8,467 nt of DNA from positions 1 through 8,467 of the forward strand of contig JASBZD010000051.1 in assembly GCA_029983595.1 (NCBI GenBank). Reading direction: 5' to 3'. A program made the translations under genes and the position numbers. Shown piece by piece: positions 5,852-8,467 of the stretch. The number at the start of each line of letters is the position of its first letter. Position 1 is the first letter of the stretch. Below the pieces are notes generated by a model. That model was given only the letters and a program-made list of their open reading frames with translations, was not told the origin of the DNA and ran no database searches. This DNA is from Peptoniphilaceae bacterium (lineage in GTDB: Bacteria; Bacillota; Clostridia; Tissierellales; Peptoniphilaceae).

Positions 5852-6483
5852 CAGATAGAGAAGTAGATATAGTAGTAGAAAAATTATTAAATTTGTACCC
5901 AGATAATCAGACTATGCTAGATTTTACGACTCCTTTTGAGCTTTTAATCGCTACTATTTTATCGGCGCAGTGTACTGATATAAGAGTAAATCAGATTACC
6001 GCAGTTTTATTTAAAGAGGCCAATACGCCTAGTGCTATAATAGATCTAGGTATAGATAGACTTTCTGAGATTATAAAATCGTGTGGAATGTATAATCAAA
6101 AATCAAAAAATATTATGGCGACCTCTGAGATTTTAGTAAATGACTTTAATGAAGAGGTGCCAAAAACGAGAGAAGAGCTTATGAGCCTTCCAGGAGTAGG
6201 TAGAAAAACTGCTAATGTAGTACTATCTAACGCTTTTGGGATCCCTGCTATTGCAGTTGATACTCATGTATTTAGAGTTACTAATAGGATCGGCATAGTA
6301 GATGAAAATAATGTCGAAAAGACTGAAGATAGATTAATGGAGAGAATTAAAAAAGAGGACTGGCTCCATGCTCATCATGCGTTTATATATCATGGGCGCA
6401 GGGTATGTAAAGCCAGAAACCCTAATTGCGACGGATGTCAGATTTCAGATTATTGTTTATATTATAAAAAAATAAAGGAGTAG
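5845..6483 (+). CDS. nth: Endonuclease III, DNA glycosylase/AP lyase
   Basis: Nth removes oxidised pyrimidines and nicks the resulting abasic site in base-excision repair. The 212-residue length matches the E. coli enzyme (211). Diagnostic blocks are LIATILSAQCTD (34-45) and the helix-hairpin-helix LPGVGRKTANVVL (115-127) with catalytic Lys121. The GPD-type loop AVDTHVFRV contains catalytic Asp139. The 4Fe-4S loop C-x6-C-x2-C-x5-C uses Cys188, 195, 198 and 204. Lys121 together with Asp139 marks a bifunctional glycosylase/lyase rather than MutY. The ATG overlaps the preceding gene by 7 nt and has only a weak purine stretch upstream, so translational coupling to the DUF503 gene is likely. Confidence 0.97.
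   Translation: MLTDREVDIVVEKLLNLYPDNQTMLDFTTPFELLIATILSAQCTDIRVNQITAVLFKEANTPSAIIDLGIDRLSEIIKSCGMYNQKSKNIMATSEILVNDFNEEVPKTREELMSLPGVGRKTANVVLSNAFGIPAIAVDTHVFRVTNRIGIVDENNVEKTEDRLMERIKKEDWLHAHHAFIYHGRRVCKARNPNCDGCQISDYCLYYKKIKE
6475..6480 (+). promoter_or_regulatory. Ribosome binding site fixing the TTG start of the vanW-domain gene
   Basis: AAGGAG lies in the last codons of nth, 10 nt before the TTG at 6491. The only alternative downstream ATG (residue 15) would fall inside the membrane segment, and no ATG lies between this site and the TTG. The TTG is therefore the supported start. Confidence 0.75.
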
Positions 6484-6490
6484 ATTAACT

Positions 6491-7585
6491 TTGAAGAAAT
6501 TTATCGCCGTTTTGCTTAGTATCCTTGTGGTTATGAGTTTTACAGTCGGATTTTTATATGTAGAGTATGATAAAACTGTAAATAAGGATACAATTTATAA
6601 CGGAATTAGCATAAATGATGTAGATGTTTCAGGTCTTACAAAGTCTGAAGCATTAGAAAAACTTAAAAATACTGACCCATATGGCGATAATACTGTTGAG
6701 CTGGTATATGGCGATTATGACTTTAACTATAATTTTAAGGATCTAGGATATAACCCAGACTATGAGTATGCAGTAAATGAGGCATATCAAATAGGCCGTG
6801 AGGGAAATCCAGTAGATAGATATAAAGAAATTATTGAGCTAAAAACTAGTCCAAAAAAGATTATGGTAGATAAGAGTTTAAAAGAGGAAAATATAAATAA
6901 TATTATATCTTATCTTAATGAAGTAATCTCAAAACCAGCAGTAGATGCAAAACTTAATGTCGATCATGGAAATAGAACTATAACTCCAGAAGAGATAGGT
7001 TATAGCGTAGATAATGAAGCTATTAAAAGTAAACTTATGCACGTTTTACCTAATTCTAGCCCTATTACTATCCCAGTTCATGAAATTCAGGCTAATCTAG
7101 TAGCTAGTCAGTATGATACTATAGAAGATAATGTTGGGACTTATTCTACTAATTATTCAACTTCTATACCTGGAAGAAAGCATAATATAAAACTTTCTTC
7201 TGAAATAATTAATGATACTGTAGTTATGCCAGGTGAAGAGTTTTCTTTTAATAAGACCATAGGGGAAATAAGCATAAAATCTGGCTTTAAAGAAGCGACA
7301 ATTATTATAAATGGAGAGTTTGATCAGGGAGTAGGTGGCGGAGTATGCCAAGTTTCTACTACTTTATATAATGCTCTTTTACAGGCAGGAGTGCAGATCG
7401 TAGAAAGACATCCACACTCTAAACCAGTACATTATGTGCCAGAGGGAAAAGACGCAGCTGTAGCTATTGGCGTAAAAGATTTAAGATTTAAAAATAACTA
7501 TAGCCTGCCAATTATTATTGAATCTACGGCTGATGGAAATAATATAACATTTAGTATAATTGCTGATAGAGAAAGTAAAATTTAA
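6491..7585 (+). CDS. Membrane-anchored VanW-domain protein
   Basis: The 364-residue protein begins with MKKFIAVLLSILVVMSFTVGFLYV, a short positive stretch and one hydrophobic segment (about 4-24). It is either an N-terminal anchor or an uncleaved signal, so the rest should lie outside the membrane. Residues about 36-175 resemble the putative peptidoglycan-binding PG_binding_4 region (GISINDVDVSGLTKSEALEKL; later TITPEEIGYSVD). The VanW domain follows at about 217-356: GTYSTNYSTSIPGRKHNIKL, VVMPGEEFSFN and the hallmark GGGVCQVSTTLYNALLQAG (282-300) with Cys286, then ERHPHSKPVHYVPEGKDAAV. Proteins of this type are named after VanW of vancomycin-resistance clusters, but most are ordinary cell-envelope proteins of unknown function. 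No van gene is nearby, so resistance should not be inferred. Translation starts at TTG, 7 nt after the nth stop. It is the last gene of the queG operon. Confidence 0.9.
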   Translation: MKKFIAVLLSILVVMSFTVGFLYVEYDKTVNKDTIYNGISINDVDVSGLTKSEALEKLKNTDPYGDNTVELVYGDYDFNYNFKDLGYNPDYEYAVNEAYQIGREGNPVDRYKEIIELKTSPKKIMVDKSLKEENINNIISYLNEVISKPAVDAKLNVDHGNRTITPEEIGYSVDNEAIKSKLMHVLPNSSPITIPVHEIQANLVASQYDTIEDNVGTYSTNYSTSIPGRKHNIKLSSEIINDTVVMPGEEFSFNKTIGEISIKSGFKEATIIINGEFDQGVGGGVCQVSTTLYNALLQAGVQIVERHPHSKPVHYVPEGKDAAVAIGVKDLRFKNNYSLPIIIESTADGNNITFSIIADRESKI

Positions 7586-7610
7586 CCAACCATAACCGGT
7601 TGGTTTTTTT
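7584..7610 (+). terminator. Rho-independent terminator of the queG operon
   Basis: AACCAACC (7584-7591) pairs with GGTTGGTT (7598-7605) across a 6-nt loop (ATAACC), followed by an uninterrupted T run to 7610. The 5' arm begins within the TAA stop codon of the vanW-domain gene, a compact arrangement. Confidence 0.92.
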
Positions 7611-7646
7611 ATGAGACTAATAAATAAAATATAGTAAATAACTGGG

Positions 7647-7652
7647 TATAAT
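7647..7652 (+). promoter_or_regulatory. Candidate -10 element of the MEMO-like gene
   Basis: TATAAT occurs 20 nt before the ATG, directly after the previous operon's terminator and just ahead of a strong ribosome binding site (AGAGGTG, 7661-7667). No clear -35 hexamer is seen at normal spacing. The preceding bases are TGGG rather than an exact TGN extension. Confidence 0.55.
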
Positions 7653-7672
7653 CCTAATTAAGAGGTGAGTTT

Positions 7673-8467
7673 ATGATTAATACTATTTATATTACGCCAC
7701 ATCCACCTATTGTGGTGCCTGAAGTGGGAAAAGGTGAAGAAGAAAAAACTGGGGCTACTTTAGAGTCGTTTAAGAAGATGGCCCGCGAAATAGCTAATCT
7801 AAAACCTGAAACAATAATTATTACATCTCCTCATCAGCTAGCGTATAGGGATGGGTTTTATATTGGAAATTCTGAAAAAGCTTATGGAGATTTAATAGAT
7901 TTTAGGGCTGATGTAAAATTACAAAAAAACTATGATAGAGAGCTTGCTGACCTTATAGCTGAGAATTTTTCTAAAATTTCCTACTTAGAAGAAGACTATA
8001 TAGCTATAGATCATGGATCTCTAGTGCCATTATATTTTATAGAAAAAGAATATAGTGATTATAAGTTAGTTCTTATAGGCATTTCTGGGCTAGACTCAAA
8101 AGAGCATTATAAGCTAGGTAAAAAGATTGAAAAAGCTGTAGAAGAAAATGGACGCCATGTAGTTATGATTGCGTCAGGAGATCTTTCCCACGTTTTAAAA
8201 TCAGATGGCCCATATGGATATAAAAAAGAAGGCGAAATATTTGATAAAAAAATTATAGAAATACTAGAAAAACCAGATTTTAAATCGCTTTTAAATTTTG
8301 ATAAAGACTTGATAGAAGAAGCGGCACAATGTGGCATAAAATCATTTCAGATTATGGCGGGAGTATTCGATGGATATGAAGTTAATAGCAAAAAATGGTC
8401 ATATGAGAATGATTTTGGGGTAGGATATGGGTTTTTTAAGCTTATAAGAGGTGAAAAAAGGACTATG
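7673..8467 (+). CDS. MEMO/LigB-like extradiol-dioxygenase-fold protein, AmmeMemoRadiSam group (3' truncated by window)
   Basis: An open frame of 265 codons runs without a stop to the last base of the window, so the C-terminus is missing. The sequence matches the class III extradiol ring-cleavage dioxygenase (LigB) fold as found in AmmeMemoRadiSam-system proteins. Motifs are YITPHPPIVVPEVG (6-19; His10), ITSPHQ (50-55; His54), IDHGSLVPLYFI (112-123; His114), ASGDLSH (167-173; Asp170, His173), CGIKSFQIMAG (220-230) and SYENDFGVGYGFF (243-255). In many Firmicutes this domain is fused to a C-terminal AMMECR1 domain and is encoded with a radical-SAM partner. The frame continues past the domain end with LIRGEKRTM, consistent with such a fusion, but the window stops before it can be confirmed. 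Substrate and reaction are unknown for this group. The ATG has AGAGGTG at 7661-7667. Minus-strand open frames here are shadows. Confidence 0.87.
   Translation, partial: MINTIYITPHPPIVVPEVGKGEEEKTGATLESFKKMAREIANLKPETIIITSPHQLAYRDGFYIGNSEKAYGDLIDFRADVKLQKNYDRELADLIAENFSKISYLEEDYIAIDHGSLVPLYFIEKEYSDYKLVLIGISGLDSKEHYKLGKKIEKAVEENGRHVVMIASGDLSHVLKSDGPYGYKKEGEIFDKKIIEILEKPDFKSLLNFDKDLIEEAAQCGIKSFQIMAGVFDGYEVNSKKWSYENDFGVGYGFFKLIRGEKRTM

Noticed and set aside
6624..6639. Second possible parS (starts TGTTTCAGGT) within the vanW-domain gene
   Set aside because: Only one half-site matches; the other half has several mismatches and the dyad is lost, and it lies in coding sequence.
7157..7351. 64-codon minus-strand open frame opposite the VanW domain
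   Set aside because: It is antisense to conserved VanW residues, with no supporting motif or translation signal.
6491..7585. Vancomycin-resistance gene vanW
   Set aside because: The VanW domain is real, but the protein has the common anchored PG-binding plus VanW layout and no vanHAX, vanRS or vanY genes are nearby, so a resistance role is unsupported.
8107..8337. 76-codon minus-strand open frame near the window end
   Set aside because: It is antisense to the conserved GDLSH and CGIKSFQIMAG blocks of the MEMO-like protein, so it is a shadow frame.
1..8467. Mobile element, CRISPR array, tRNA or rRNA
   Set aside because: No transposase or integrase, regular direct repeats, cloverleaf-like segments or rRNA-like stretches were seen; genes are tightly packed and all on one strand.

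Overview
The window is a gene-dense, strongly AT-rich piece of a bacterial chromosome. Every supported gene lies on the + strand. Codon use (AGA, ATA, TTA/CTA), strong purine-rich ribosome binding sites and gene content fit a low-GC Firmicute. The anaerobic-looking gene set suggests Clostridia or Tissierellia (for example a Peptoniphilaceae-type organism), but this placement is inference from style and content, not from a marker gene. A soj/spo0J-type parA-parB pair with a nearby parS-like site suggests the origin-proximal part of the chromosome.

Layout. Positions 2-46 hold the last codons of an upstream gene. A tight cluster follows: parA (65-835), parB (828-1676, overlapping parA by 8 nt) and, 1 nt later, a PhzF-fold protein (1678-2517) that appears to have lost the family's catalytic residues. 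A rho-independent terminator-like hairpin (2529-2563) sits between this gene and the ribosome binding site of pyrC (dihydroorotase, 2575-3837). A parS-like 16-mer (3839-3854) begins one base after the pyrC stop codon. An iron/peroxide-type (Fur family) operator at 3927-3941 and an extended -10 promoter drive an AhpC-type 2-Cys peroxiredoxin (4000-4569), which ends at a strong terminator (4584-4616).

A second operon runs from 4687 to 7585: short-form epoxyqueuosine reductase queG, a DUF503/YlxP-family protein, endonuclease III (nth), and a membrane-anchored VanW-domain protein with a TTG start. A terminator whose stem begins in the vanW stop codon closes it at 7584-7610. The queG promoter -10 lies only 8 nt before the ATG and no Shine-Dalgarno sequence is visible, so the first gene may be translated from a leaderless transcript. 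The final gene (7673 to the window edge) is the N-terminal part of a MEMO/LigB-like class III extradiol-dioxygenase-fold protein of the AmmeMemoRadiSam group, cut off by the window.

How they fit together: ParA and ParB with parS form the chromosome segregation system. The other genes are housekeeping functions: pyrimidine synthesis, peroxide defence, tRNA queuosine modification, base-excision repair and cell-envelope work. No mobile element, CRISPR array, tRNA or rRNA was seen, and no gene-free stretch exceeds 300 bases. The least conventional items are the degenerate PhzF-like protein coupled to parAB, the hairpin placed directly before the pyrC ribosome binding site, and the possible leaderless queG start.
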